Shown: piece after piece, positions 43,484 through 51,861 of the stretch | Layout: each line of letters starts with the position of its first letter | Position numbering within the stretch: position 1 is the stretch's first letter | Origin: Bacteroidota bacterium | Lineage (GTDB): Bacteria > Bacteroidota > Ignavibacteria > Ignavibacteriales > Ignavibacteriaceae | DNA: 58,892 bases | NCBI GenBank assembly: GCA_023453665.1 | Contig: JAEXTA010000120.1 | Coordinates: forward strand, 1-58,892 | Direction of reading: 5' to 3' | The notes under the pieces: model-generated | What the model saw: only the letters and a program-made list of their open reading frames with translations | Database searches by the model: none | What the model was told of the DNA's origin: nothing | Made by a program: the position numbers and the translations under genes

Positions 43484-45639
43484 AATGATGATTCTCCTGA
43501 ATTTTCAAATTTAAATTCCAACTTTTTGTTATCGAATGTGATATCAAATGAATCAAGTCTTCCCTCAGAATCGATATAGACATTGCCTTTAAGAAGTTTA
43601 TTAATGAATGCAAATATGGATTTGCCTTTGATTTCAATTTCAGAATGTACTATGGAAAATTTATTTTCATCATCACTGCTAAAACTGAATTCACCCTTAG
43701 CAGCTATTTGAGGCTTGTATAGGAGCAGAAACTCTGCCAGATATCTTGCAAATCCAACCGGCAGTTGCGCAACCGAATAAACATCATCCCAGTAAACGTT
43801 TTCATTAAAGCATAGAGGTACTCGCATACTTAAAAGATAAAAATAGTATAAAGCATTCTTCTTGTTCCCCATATAAGAGAAAAAGTAAAATACTTTTTCG
43901 GTAACATAAATATCACCACGGGAATTGCCGGACTGAATGTACATCTGATTTTGTATATCAACTTTAACTTCCCATTCATCAGTATGTTCAACCCCATTTA
44001 AGTAGTACTTGATTTTATATTTATCTCCAAGTCTGAATTTAAAAGCATTTGTTAAAGTTTTACTGCTTTCAATATTACTTATTACTGAACCCTCTTCAGG
44101 GTAATCAAAAGTTTTAAGATGCTGTTTGCCACCTTTGTTCAGCAGGTAATATGCGAAAGGGAACTTTAAAGTTTTATCACCTATTCTGTCAGAGTATTGA
44201 AATTGAAAATGAAGATGGGGAATTGGTGATCGCCCGCTGTTACCACAGTTACCAATCAGATCACCTTTTCTTACTTTATCGCCTTCCTTAACTTTTATGG
44301 AATCGAATTTAAGATGCGAAACGGAACTAAAGACGTTGTAATCATGAGACATCACAACTGTATTTCCCCAGTTTTTATTCAGATTCACTTCGCCGGGCAG
44401 ATTATCTTTTACATTACTTATTATTTTTACAACAGTGCCGTCCAATGGTGCTACAACAGGAAGGTTGTAACAATAATAATCACCGGCAGCTTCACCTTCG
44501 CCGGAATGATCTAAACCATTTTCATCTCTGATTATAAAATCAAAAGCAAATTGCCAGTCACTTTTATGAGTGATATTTCCATTTGTTCCCTGCGAAACAT
44601 ACCACTCACCGTAGAAAGGCAACTCAGGAAAAATATATTTAAAGTTTTCAAACCTTGCTTTCTGTTTGTGGTGGTAATAGTAATTTTCTTCAGGTGAACC
44701 GGGCTTAAAGTATAACAACACAAAATCAGAATGTTCTTTCCTGAACTTCAAACTATATACTACAGACAGTACAATAATGTTAAACGGAAAAACCAGGATA
44801 GGCAAATTCAGTGGCGCAAGTATTTTTAGAAAGAATCCTGACATGACAATCACCATCAATACCGAAAGTATAACCAACAATAAACTTTTTCGTGAAGGAA
44901 TAATTATACTTCCTCCAAGTGCAAACGCAGTAAGTATTGAGTTGAATCCTGTTAGTATTAACAATGATTCATTAATCTCGGGAAATATGAGACCGAACAG
45001 AAAATAATTTGCAGCGAATGCAATTATACTCAGCAAAAACATTACTCTTGAGAAGAATAGAATCGTTATTAGAATAATAATACCGACGATGATCTTAGGC
45101 TGAAAAATTATTAATGCCATTGCTTTAAAAAACAAAGACAAAAACTCCGGGAAATAACCCTTCAAATCATCCTGCATTAAAGTGACATCGGCAGATTGTA
45201 CATTATTATAATTACTGAGAAAAATTATGAAAACGTAAACGGTCAGAATAAATGGAAGACTAAGTCCGGGCAGATTGAATGTTTCAGCGAGATGATGTTC
45301 AAGTATAACAGAGATAAAAAATGTTATGACAATAAAAACCGGGACAAGATATAGTAATTGGTTTGTAACATTAAAATAATAGACAGTAGCTGACCCGAAT
45401 AAAATTCCATTGAACCCGTAAAATCCGGATTGAATTTTTTCCTTATCAAATTTCAGAACTACTGCCAATAAATTGCAGATTAAAACCCCAAGTAATGATG
45501 CAACGCCAAACAGGGGAGTGATAAATGTTGCAAGCATAACGGCAAGTCCAAACCAACGCCTGTTGCTGAAGAATATTTGTGCATAAGCAAAAAGAGTTGA
45601 ATCAAGTAAAAACGTTATTTCGTCTTCACGTTCTTTCAC
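43480..45639 (-). CDS. Fusion protein: urea-transporter domain + M23 (LytM-like) domain + unknown C-terminal domain
   Basis: A 719-residue protein with an unusual domain order. Residues about 1-300 match the urea transporter (UT) family, with both halves of the internal repeat visible: GFYGFNGILFG (72-82) and LPGLSLPFILTVY (123-135), then GFNSILTAFALGG (231-243) and LNLPILVFPFNI (277-288). Residues about 340-500 are a LytM-like M23 domain with SHLKFDSI, KEGDKVRKGDLIGNCGNSGR and the HxH of PHLHFQF (475-477). The canonical HxxxD reads QFAFD (363-367). H358 may substitute as zinc ligand or the domain may be a non-catalytic binder. Residues 510-719 are unassigned. The gene is third-to-last-coupled (4-bp overlap) with the TPR gene. 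Confidence 0.85.
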   Translation of the reverse strand: MKEREDEITFLLDSTLFAYAQIFFSNRRWFGLAVMLATFITPLFGVASLLGVLICNLLAVVLKFDKEKIQSGFYGFNGILFGSATVYYFNVTNQLLYLVPVFIVITFFISVILEHHLAETFNLPGLSLPFILTVYVFIIFLSNYNNVQSADVTLMQDDLKGYFPEFLSLFFKAMALIIFQPKIIVGIIILITILFFSRVMFLLSIIAFAANYFLFGLIFPEINESLLILTGFNSILTAFALGGSIIIPSRKSLLLVILSVLMVIVMSGFFLKILAPLNLPILVFPFNIIVLSVVYSLKFRKEHSDFVLLYFKPGSPEENYYYHHKQKARFENFKYIFPELPFYGEWYVSQGTNGNITHKSDWQFAFDFIIRDENGLDHSGEGEAAGDYYCYNLPVVAPLDGTVVKIISNVKDNLPGEVNLNKNWGNTVVMSHDYNVFSSVSHLKFDSIKVKEGDKVRKGDLIGNCGNSGRSPIPHLHFQFQYSDRIGDKTLKFPFAYYLLNKGGKQHLKTFDYPEEGSVISNIESSKTLTNAFKFRLGDKYKIKYYLNGVEHTDEWEVKVDIQNQMYIQSGNSRGDIYVTEKVFYFFSYMGNKKNALYYFYLLSMRVPLCFNENVYWDDVYSVAQLPVGFARYLAEFLLLYKPQIAAKGEFSFSSDDENKFSIVHSEIEIKGKSIFAFINKLLKGNVYIDSEGRLDSFDITFDNKKLEFKFENSGESSL

Positions 45640-45640
45640 T

Positions 45641-47008
45641 TTAAACTGACATAATTTTAGATTTAAATTTAACCGGCAGCAGTTCTTTGTTTTGTATATC
45701 CGGCAGTTCTTCTTTCTGTCTGATTATTTCAACTGTCGAATTTTCCATTATCATTACAACTGAAGGTCTCAATGAAATGAACTGCATCCACTGGGTTACA
45801 TTATACGCGCCCGCATATTCAATAACAACGTTATCATCTTTTTGAAGCGGAGGTAGTAAAATGCTGTCGCGTATACAATCTATATTCATACAAAGCGGAC
45901 CAAATACAGAAGTATCTTCGGTATGCATGCCATTATCCTGCGCCGGAGAAATTTTATGCTTATACCAGAAGCTTGTAAATAAAATATTGACACCTGCATC
46001 AATGATTAAAGCACGTTTGCCTGAAGATAATCTTTTATTTGCTATTACAGTTGATAGCAGAAATCCGGCATCATCAATTAAAGCTCTTCCTGTTTCAAGA
46101 ATTAACGTTGGTAGTTTATCCCTGTCATAATTTACTTCATATAACCCGGAGACAATCGCATCAGCAAATTGTTCAATAGACGGAACCACCTGGTCGGCAG
46201 GAAGGTACTGACCAATTAATGTATTGTTTGAGGCAAACCCTCCCCCCAGGTCAATATATTCAAGGGGAATACCATATTCGCTATTAATAATGTTGGCAAG
46301 GGAAGCTAATCTTGAAGCGGCAATGCGGTACGCATCCGGCGTCATTATATATGTACCGATATGTGTGTGCAGACCAATCAATTCAAGATTATCTTCGTGC
46401 AAAATTCTTTTTACTGCCTGAAGTGCTTCACCATTTTCAAAATTAAAACCAAACCTGTCCCACAAGGGATAGATATTTACATCCATGTTTACCCGGATAG
46501 CAACTTTTGCTTTTAATTTTTTTTCATTGCACAGATCGATTATTTCATATAGCTCATCGAAGTTATCGATATGAATTTTGGATTTATTGGTGATTGCTTT
46601 ATGCAATGCAGCTCTTGATTTATCAGGTCCGTTAAAAATTATTTTTTCACCTTCAACACCAAGACTTCTTGCTTTGTCATATTCAAATTCAGATACAACT
46701 TCTGCCCATGAATTTTCGCTGTGAAAAACTGAGCAGACTGCGTCCAGGTAGTTAGTTTTATACGACCAGGCATATTGAACTTTTGGATATCGTGTTTTAA
46801 ATATTCTGTATGCGTTTCTTTGGTTCTGCCGGATTTTTTTTTCAGAGATTACAAACAAAGGCGACCCAAATTTTTCAATAAGTTCCTTCACCTGTATTCC
46901 TTCAATTTCAGAAATAACTTTTGTTGAAGGTCCGCTTCCGAACTTATTCATCAAGCCGGAAACATGTTTGGTTATAATTGGTCTTTCATATTTTTTCTTT
47001 TCGCTCAT
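45641..47008 (-). CDS. PLP-dependent fold-III decarboxylase (diaminopimelate/ornithine decarboxylase family)
   Basis: A 455-residue alanine-racemase-fold decarboxylase. The PLP lysine is K84 in YAWSYKTNYL, HTHIGT and IDLGGGFASN bind phosphate, ETGRALIDDAG matches the EPGR region, DTSVFGPLCMNIDCI holds the active-site Cys and Asp, and EYAGAYNVT the conserved Tyr. It is longer than a typical LysA, with an N-terminal extension of about 40 residues. The neighbours suggest a specialised amino-acid or aminoacyl substrate rather than lysine synthesis: it overlaps an ATP-grasp gene by 4 bp and lies one base before the UT-M23 gene. The substrate is unknown. Confidence 0.88.
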   Translation of the reverse strand: MSEKKKYERPIITKHVSGLMNKFGSGPSTKVISEIEGIQVKELIEKFGSPLFVISEKKIRQNQRNAYRIFKTRYPKVQYAWSYKTNYLDAVCSVFHSENSWAEVVSEFEYDKARSLGVEGEKIIFNGPDKSRAALHKAITNKSKIHIDNFDELYEIIDLCNEKKLKAKVAIRVNMDVNIYPLWDRFGFNFENGEALQAVKRILHEDNLELIGLHTHIGTYIMTPDAYRIAASRLASLANIINSEYGIPLEYIDLGGGFASNNTLIGQYLPADQVVPSIEQFADAIVSGLYEVNYDRDKLPTLILETGRALIDDAGFLLSTVIANKRLSSGKRALIIDAGVNILFTSFWYKHKISPAQDNGMHTEDTSVFGPLCMNIDCIRDSILLPPLQKDDNVVIEYAGAYNVTQWMQFISLRPSVVMIMENSTVEIIRQKEELPDIQNKELLPVKFKSKIMSV

Positions 47009-48045
47009 ACAGAAATTTCTCCCAATGCTGCTGCTTTTTCAAATTCTTTTATTGATGTGATAAGATCCCATGAACTCCGAACGAAAATTGTTCCTACAGT
47101 GAAAGTTTTGAATGGTTCAACTTTTTTATCGAAGGCTAATTGAACTAATGCGTAGGGCAGATTTTGACCTGCAGCAGGGGCCAGATAAACCCACGCAGGG
47201 AAGCGTGGATTTATTTCCAGCAGATAATATTCTCCGGTTGAAGAGGATTTTATGAATTCAAGTTCAAGTCCGCTCCGCCATTTTGAAAGTTCAATAACCC
47301 GTTTTGAAATATTAAGCAGAACTTCATCATCGATGGTTACTCCAGCCCAGCCTTTACCTTTTTCAGTAATGTATAATTTGCGCATTGATACCGCGCCAAC
47401 AGTTTTACCTGTTCCATCTCCTAAAGCGACAACATTAAATTCATCGCCTTTAATAAACTCCTGAATTATGATGGGGTAACCCCACTTACTGCTAAGTTTA
47501 TTAAATGCAGAAAGTGTTTCGTCGAAAGAGTTTGCTACATAAGCATCATAATAAATTCCTTTGACGACAACAGGATAATTTAATTTTTCACGAACAAGGT
47601 GAAGATCACGTACTGATGAAATGGAAAAATCAGAAGGGACCAATATTCCATTGGCCTTACAAAAGCCTGCAATATTTTCTTTCGAACGGATTTTAAGTTG
47701 TTCAATTTCGGGCAGGTATGTTTTGATTCCTAATGTGTTTAACTTTTCGCTGAGTTTTATAAAACCGGATAATTCTGAATCCAGTGTAGGAATAATTAAA
47801 TCAATTTTTTCTTTTTGATGTATCGAGATTAATCGTTGCAGTAAAGCATCAAGTCCTGCAGAAGGGTACGGAATCATATATGACTTATCAGTTAGATTTT
47901 CCATATAGATACCGGGATCAAGTGAATCGTAAGCAAGTCCTATTATTTCACCGCTAAAATCGGGCGAGCTTTTTATACTTCTGATAACAGGAACTCCAGG
48001 ACCGGGGTTGTCTGTTGCATTCAATCCGGTTACAGCTATTTTCAT
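47005..48045 (-). CDS. ATP-grasp ligase
   Basis: A 346-residue ATP-grasp protein of the CarB-like branch. An N-terminal preATP-grasp domain begins KIAVTGLNATDNPGPG. NYPVVVKGIYYDAYVANSFDE and IIIQEFIKGDEFNVVALGDG form the ATP-binding clamp, and LLEINPRFPAWVYLAP provides the Mg-binding E/N pair. Such enzymes join an acid to an amine via acyl phosphate, forming amide or peptide bonds. It overlaps the PqqD-like gene by 4 bp and the decarboxylase by 4 bp, so all three are translationally coupled. An amino acid-to-peptide or amino acid-to-carrier ligation is the likely chemistry. Confidence 0.88.
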   Translation of the reverse strand: MKIAVTGLNATDNPGPGVPVIRSIKSSPDFSGEIIGLAYDSLDPGIYMENLTDKSYMIPYPSAGLDALLQRLISIHQKEKIDLIIPTLDSELSGFIKLSEKLNTLGIKTYLPEIEQLKIRSKENIAGFCKANGILVPSDFSISSVRDLHLVREKLNYPVVVKGIYYDAYVANSFDETLSAFNKLSSKWGYPIIIQEFIKGDEFNVVALGDGTGKTVGAVSMRKLYITEKGKGWAGVTIDDEVLLNISKRVIELSKWRSGLELEFIKSSSTGEYYLLEINPRFPAWVYLAPAAGQNLPYALVQLAFDKKVEPFKTFTVGTIFVRSSWDLITSIKEFEKAAALGEISV

Positions 48046-48296
48046 TCTTCTTTTACAATCGAATATTTTTTTAGTTGAATTACAAAATCGTAAATATCCT
48101 TTTCCACCTGGTTTCTTTCCGTGTCATAAGAATCACAGATTTCTCCGATTATTTTCGGAAGATCTTCACCTGCCTGAAACATTGAGAGGATTTGTTTGCC
48201 GGTTTCGTTCAGGGTAAATGTTTCCCCTGTATTTGCCATGAATAAAAATCCTGATTCACTGACCGCAAGATTTTTGGGAACGATATATTTACTCAT
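48042..48296 (-). CDS. PqqD-like peptide-binding protein (RiPP recognition element fold)
   Basis: An 84-residue PqqD-family protein: IVPKNLAVSESGFLFMANTGETFTLNETGKQILSMFQ gives the three-stranded sheet with the characteristic LNETGKQIL turn, and EKDIYDFVIQLKKYSIV the C-terminal helices. In RiPP pathways this fold binds the leader of a precursor peptide and presents it to a tailoring enzyme. No radical-SAM enzyme is adjacent. Instead it is coupled (4-bp overlap) to an ATP-grasp gene. No obvious short precursor peptide gene is visible, so the bound substrate may be encoded elsewhere, or the protein may act as a generic adaptor. Confidence 0.82.
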   Translation of the reverse strand: MSKYIVPKNLAVSESGFLFMANTGETFTLNETGKQILSMFQAGEDLPKIIGEICDSYDTERNQVEKDIYDFVIQLKKYSIVKEE

Positions 48297-48305
48297 AATT
48301 TTCTT

Positions 48306-49136
48306 TCACTTTAACAGTATCATTTTTTTTGTTTCACTAAGTTTCTCTGAATTCATCTGGTAAAAGTAAACACCGCTTGGCTGCATAACACCCTGATTGT
48401 TCTTGCCATCCCAGGTTACTTCAAATGTGCCGGCAGTCAAAAATTCATTTTTTAATAAACGGATCTCTTCGCCTTGTAAATTGAAAATCCGCAATTGGAT
48501 AAATGCATTCCTGTCAATTGTAAAATTGATTTTAGTTGAAGGATTGAACGGGTTGGGAAAATTTTGTGACATCCCGAATTTTAGAGGAACAGGTTGTGTA
48601 TCCATTCCAGTTGTCCCCGTAGAGTAAATTTCAAAACAGTATGAATCAAACATCGGATAATTAAACCTGGTTACAATACAATCGAGTATTCCATCATTAT
48701 TAATATCTGCAACTGTTGGATACGAAAAATAGAAAGAGGGTTCATTCTTTTCGAAAATTGCCTGTCCTGTTATAATATCAAAAATTTTAAATCCCTGCCT
48801 GTAGTCAGAAATACCATAATATGAAAGCACATAAAAATCCATTTTACCATCATTGTTAACATCATCACCAACGCTGTATAGCTGAAGTCCTGCAAGTATT
48901 TCAGCCTGGTTAAATGTATAAACATACTCGGGTGTATTTGATTGATCAGCGTAAATGACAAACTGAGTAGAGTCAAGAGTGTACATCCGCTTCATCCATG
49001 ATTCACCATTTTTTTCAAAGTTCAGCCAGCCAGCAAGTTTGTTGTAATCGATTTGTGAGGAAGTGAAAGTATTTTGCCACTGAGCATTCAGCACTGATAT
49101 GAGTGTGAAAAGGAATATTAATATTTTAGTTGTCAT
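48306..49136 (-). CDS. Secreted FG-GAP/VCBS-type protein with T9SS sorting domain
   Basis: A 276-residue secreted protein with a signal peptide ending near LNAQ. Two VCBS/FG-GAP calcium-binding motifs are visible (VGDDVNNDGKMDFYVL and ADINNDGILDCIVTR). The C-terminus is a T9SS type A sorting domain (SQNFPNPFNPSTKINF to SETKKMILLK). It ends only 9 bp before the PqqD-like gene, on the same strand, so it heads the operon. Its position suggests it is either the surface partner or the target of the ATP-grasp/decarboxylase system. Confidence 0.87.
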   Translation of the reverse strand: MTTKILIFLFTLISVLNAQWQNTFTSSQIDYNKLAGWLNFEKNGESWMKRMYTLDSTQFVIYADQSNTPEYVYTFNQAEILAGLQLYSVGDDVNNDGKMDFYVLSYYGISDYRQGFKIFDIITGQAIFEKNEPSFYFSYPTVADINNDGILDCIVTRFNYPMFDSYCFEIYSTGTTGMDTQPVPLKFGMSQNFPNPFNPSTKINFTIDRNAFIQLRIFNLQGEEIRLLKNEFLTAGTFEVTWDGKNNQGVMQPSGVYFYQMNSEKLSETKKMILLK

Positions 49137-49428
49137 AGAATTGTAACTTTAGTTGTTTAACAAAAATAATTTGAACAGCCAAAAAAAATGCCATACTCTC
49201 TGGTTAATTGAGGATATATAGTAAAATGTTGTTGTGGCTAATTGTCATAATTAAGAATATAAATTGATTTGTTCTCTTTAATAAGAATTTGAATTGTTTC
49301 AATATCTTACTGTGTAAATATTATCAGCAATTAAAAATTTGCTAGTTGTCAGGTGTTCGGTTGCAGTTATTTGTAATTCGGTATTTGTATTTTCTATATG
49401 TTAAATAAATAATTTAATTCTAAACGAT
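49137..49428. other. Divergent intergenic region
   Basis: About 290 bp, very AT-rich, between the minus-strand operon and the asparaginase gene. No gene, repeat or RNA is evident. It must contain the promoter of the eight-gene operon and that of asparaginase. Confidence 0.5.
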
Positions 49429-50403
49429 ATGAAAAAAATATTAATTGTATTTACAGGCGGAACTTTTTCAATGATGATCGATGAGTCGACAGGCGGTGCT
49501 GTTCCTCGTTATTCCGGAGAAGAACTTCTTGAAAAAATTCCAGAAGCAAAAAATCTTGCCGAATTAGTTTGTTATGATTTTGGAAAATATCCGGGACCTC
49601 ACATGACACCTGAACTTATGTTTGAACTTTCAAATAAAATTAAAGAATTAATTTCAAATGAAAAATATGACGGAGTAATTGTAACACACGGAACCGATAC
49701 TCTTGAAGAGACAGCTTATCTTCTAGACCTTACTATCAAAACAGAAATTCCTGTTGTTGTAATCGGCTCGATGAAAAACAGTTCAGAGCCTGACTGGGAT
49801 GGACCAAGAAATCTACTTGACGCAATTCATATTTGTCTTGAAAAAAATTGCAGAAACATCGGGGTGCTTGTCTGTCTTAACGGTGAAATTAATGCAGCAA
49901 GCGAGGTGACAAAAACCTATACCGATGAAGTTGATACATTTCACTCCCTTGATTTTGGTGCACTTGGCTTTGTTCAAAACGGAAAAGTATGGTTAAACCG
50001 TCTGCCTCGTTTGCTGGAAACTATCGGAACACATCAAATTGAAACTAATGTTGATATGCTAACAGCGTATGCAGGTATGAATGAAAAATTCTTTAAATTT
50101 TCTGCTGACAGCAGCGTTAAAGGAATAGTTGTTGAAGCTCTTGGTGTTGGCAATGTTCCTCCTTCTGCATTTGATGGAATTAAATATGCGGTGGATAGAG
50201 GAATTGCTGTTGTGTTAGTTTCGCGGTGCCCTGCGGGTGAGACTGAAGATGTTTATAGTTATCCGGGCGCGGGAAAACATCTACACAATATCGGGGTAAT
50301 ATTTTCAGATTTTCTTAACGGGCAAAAAGCAAGAATTAAATTGATGCTCGCACTCGGACTTACAGATAATAAAGAAGAAATAAAAAAAATGTTTGAGAGA
50401 TGA
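49429..50403 (+). CDS. Asparaginase, type I (cytoplasmic)
   Basis: A 324-residue L-asparaginase family protein that hydrolyses asparagine to aspartate and ammonia. The nucleophile motif is VFTGGTFSMM at 7-16, with the second threonine motif in GVIVTHGTDTLEETAYLLDL. There is no signal peptide, so it is cytoplasmic. SRCPAGETEDVYSYPGAG and the C-terminal domain fit AnsA-type length. It stands between the divergent operon and a convergent gene pair, with a heptamer repeat in the downstream gap. Confidence 0.92.
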   Translation: MKKILIVFTGGTFSMMIDESTGGAVPRYSGEELLEKIPEAKNLAELVCYDFGKYPGPHMTPELMFELSNKIKELISNEKYDGVIVTHGTDTLEETAYLLDLTIKTEIPVVVIGSMKNSSEPDWDGPRNLLDAIHICLEKNCRNIGVLVCLNGEINAASEVTKTYTDEVDTFHSLDFGALGFVQNGKVWLNRLPRLLETIGTHQIETNVDMLTAYAGMNEKFFKFSADSSVKGIVVEALGVGNVPPSAFDGIKYAVDRGIAVVLVSRCPAGETEDVYSYPGAGKHLHNIGVIFSDFLNGQKARIKLMLALGLTDNKEEIKKMFER

Positions 50404-50409
50404 ACTTTA

Positions 50410-50447
50410 CACGGAGAAACACGGAGTAGTCACAGAGAACCACTGAG
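50410..50447. repeat. Four phased heptamers CACGGAG/CACGGAG/CACAGAG/CACTGAG
   Basis: Heptamers begin at 50410, 50420, 50431 and 50441, that is every 10-11 bp, about one helical turn. They fill the gap between the convergent asparaginase and small-protein genes. Elements of this CACGGAG/CACAGAG type are known as intergenic repeats in several environmental bacteria (recalled, not searched). Confidence 0.75.
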
Positions 50448-50449
50448 TT

Positions 50450-50716
50450 TTAAACAGGTTTATCACCCAGCATTTCGTTTATCATATCGCGTAATACAAT
50501 TAATTCTTTTCTAGTCGGTTCCTGTAAACCTGCAGGCGGTGTTTTTGAAAGTGATGTATTTAGTGTATTTAATATTCTTTGTGATGAAAGTATGAACGCG
50601 TACCTGTAATGGTCGCGTTTCCATTCTTCTTCTTTTTTCTTGGCAGAAATTAAATTGATGTCTTGCTGCAGCCTTCCCAGAAAGTATTCAAGATCCTGTG
50701 CTAAATAATCTTTCAA
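50450..50716 (-). CDS. Small hypothetical protein
   Basis: An 88-residue, mainly helical, charged protein (DYLAQDLEYFLGRLQQDINLISAKKKEEEWKRDH...) that I do not recognise. It has no signal peptide. It overlaps the glutamate racemase stop by 4 bp and is therefore translated with it. Its product may be an accessory of cell-wall synthesis or simply a neighbour. Confidence 0.55.
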   Translation of the reverse strand: MKDYLAQDLEYFLGRLQQDINLISAKKKEEEWKRDHYRYAFILSSQRILNTLNTSLSKTPPAGLQEPTRKELIVLRDMINEMLGDKPV

Positions 50717-51537
50717 TCTATCAAAGCCTCCAGTTCTACTTTGTGAACATCATTTACAGGTTTGCCGAGAAATAATTCAGCAACTTCACGGAATTTTGTC
50801 GGTATATCACTCACATAAAAATCGTGATTACCCATTGCATATTTGTTTGTGTGAAGGTCTGTTCTGTCAAGTTCCTTTTCAATCGCTTCTGCAGCAGCAA
50901 CTCCTGAATCAATCAGTTTAACATTTTCACCAATTACATTTTGAATTACCTCAGAAAGGATCGGATAATGAGTACAGCCAAGTACAAGCGTATCTATTTT
51001 GTATTCACGTAATTCTTTCAAATACTCTTCTGCAATTTCATATGTTGCTTTGTGATTAATCCAGCCTTCTTCCGCCAATGGAACAAATAACGGGCAAGCC
51101 TTTTCAAATACAACTATGCCTGGATTTAGTTTTTTTATTTGTTTGGAATATGCCTCGTTAGAAATAGTAGCCCTTGTACCAATCACACCTATACGACCAT
51201 TTTTGCTTTCACGTACCGCAAGCTGTGTCCCGGGTTCAATCATACCAATAACCGGAACATCAAAATGATTTCTCAATTCATTCAGTGCAATTGACGAAGC
51301 GGTGTTACATGCTACAACAATAGCCTTTACATTTTTACTGATTAAAAATTTTGCATCCTGCAAAGAATATTCTATCACTGTTGAATTTGATTTTGATCCG
51401 TAAGGAACACGTGCAGTATCTCCGAAGTAAACTATATTTTCTTCCGGCAATGAAGATGCTATTCGTTTTACGACCGTTAGTCCGCCGATCCCGGAATCAA
51501 ATACACCTACCGGTTTTTCTTTTTCCATGAAGTTCAA
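50713..51537 (-). CDS. murI: Glutamate racemase
   Basis: A 274-residue enzyme that converts L- to D-glutamate for peptidoglycan. GVFDSGIGGLTVVKRI, YFGDTARVPYGSKS, the first catalytic Cys in VVACNTASSIAL and the second in LVLGCTHYPIL are all present. Length is normal for the family. It starts at an ATG with the usual MEKEKPVGVFDSG beginning. It is cotranscribed with the 88-residue protein downstream. Confidence 0.95.
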   Translation of the reverse strand: MNFMEKEKPVGVFDSGIGGLTVVKRIASSLPEENIVYFGDTARVPYGSKSNSTVIEYSLQDAKFLISKNVKAIVVACNTASSIALNELRNHFDVPVIGMIEPGTQLAVRESKNGRIGVIGTRATISNEAYSKQIKKLNPGIVVFEKACPLFVPLAEEGWINHKATYEIAEEYLKELREYKIDTLVLGCTHYPILSEVIQNVIGENVKLIDSGVAAAEAIEKELDRTDLHTNKYAMGNHDFYVSDIPTKFREVAELFLGKPVNDVHKVELEALID

Positions 51538-51861
51538 TACTGAATTAACCTTTCGTAAAGTTTAATTATTGTTTGTCTAAAATAGGTAAAAACGGCTAAA
51601 ACTAAACTTTCAAATTTTGCTGGATAAGAAGTTGTTTTGCCGGAACACTTTTTTCGAAATCGGGAGACTTATTTAAAATAAAATTATTACGATAATAATT
51701 ATGCTGTTTAATGATATTTAAAACAGATGACAGACTATATATTGTTGTTGTTTATGAAAGAGTTAACAGCATTTGGGTCAAAAAGAAAGTCAGAATTGTT
51801 GGAATAATACTGCAGATACCGATAGAATATAATTTTATTTAAGATACCAAGAGGATTAATA
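51538..51861. other. Divergent intergenic region
   Basis: About 320 bp, AT-rich, between glutamate racemase and the chemotaxis receptor. I see no RNA, repeat or gene. The receptor ATG is preceded by AGAGGATTAATA, a fair ribosome binding site. Confidence 0.5.
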
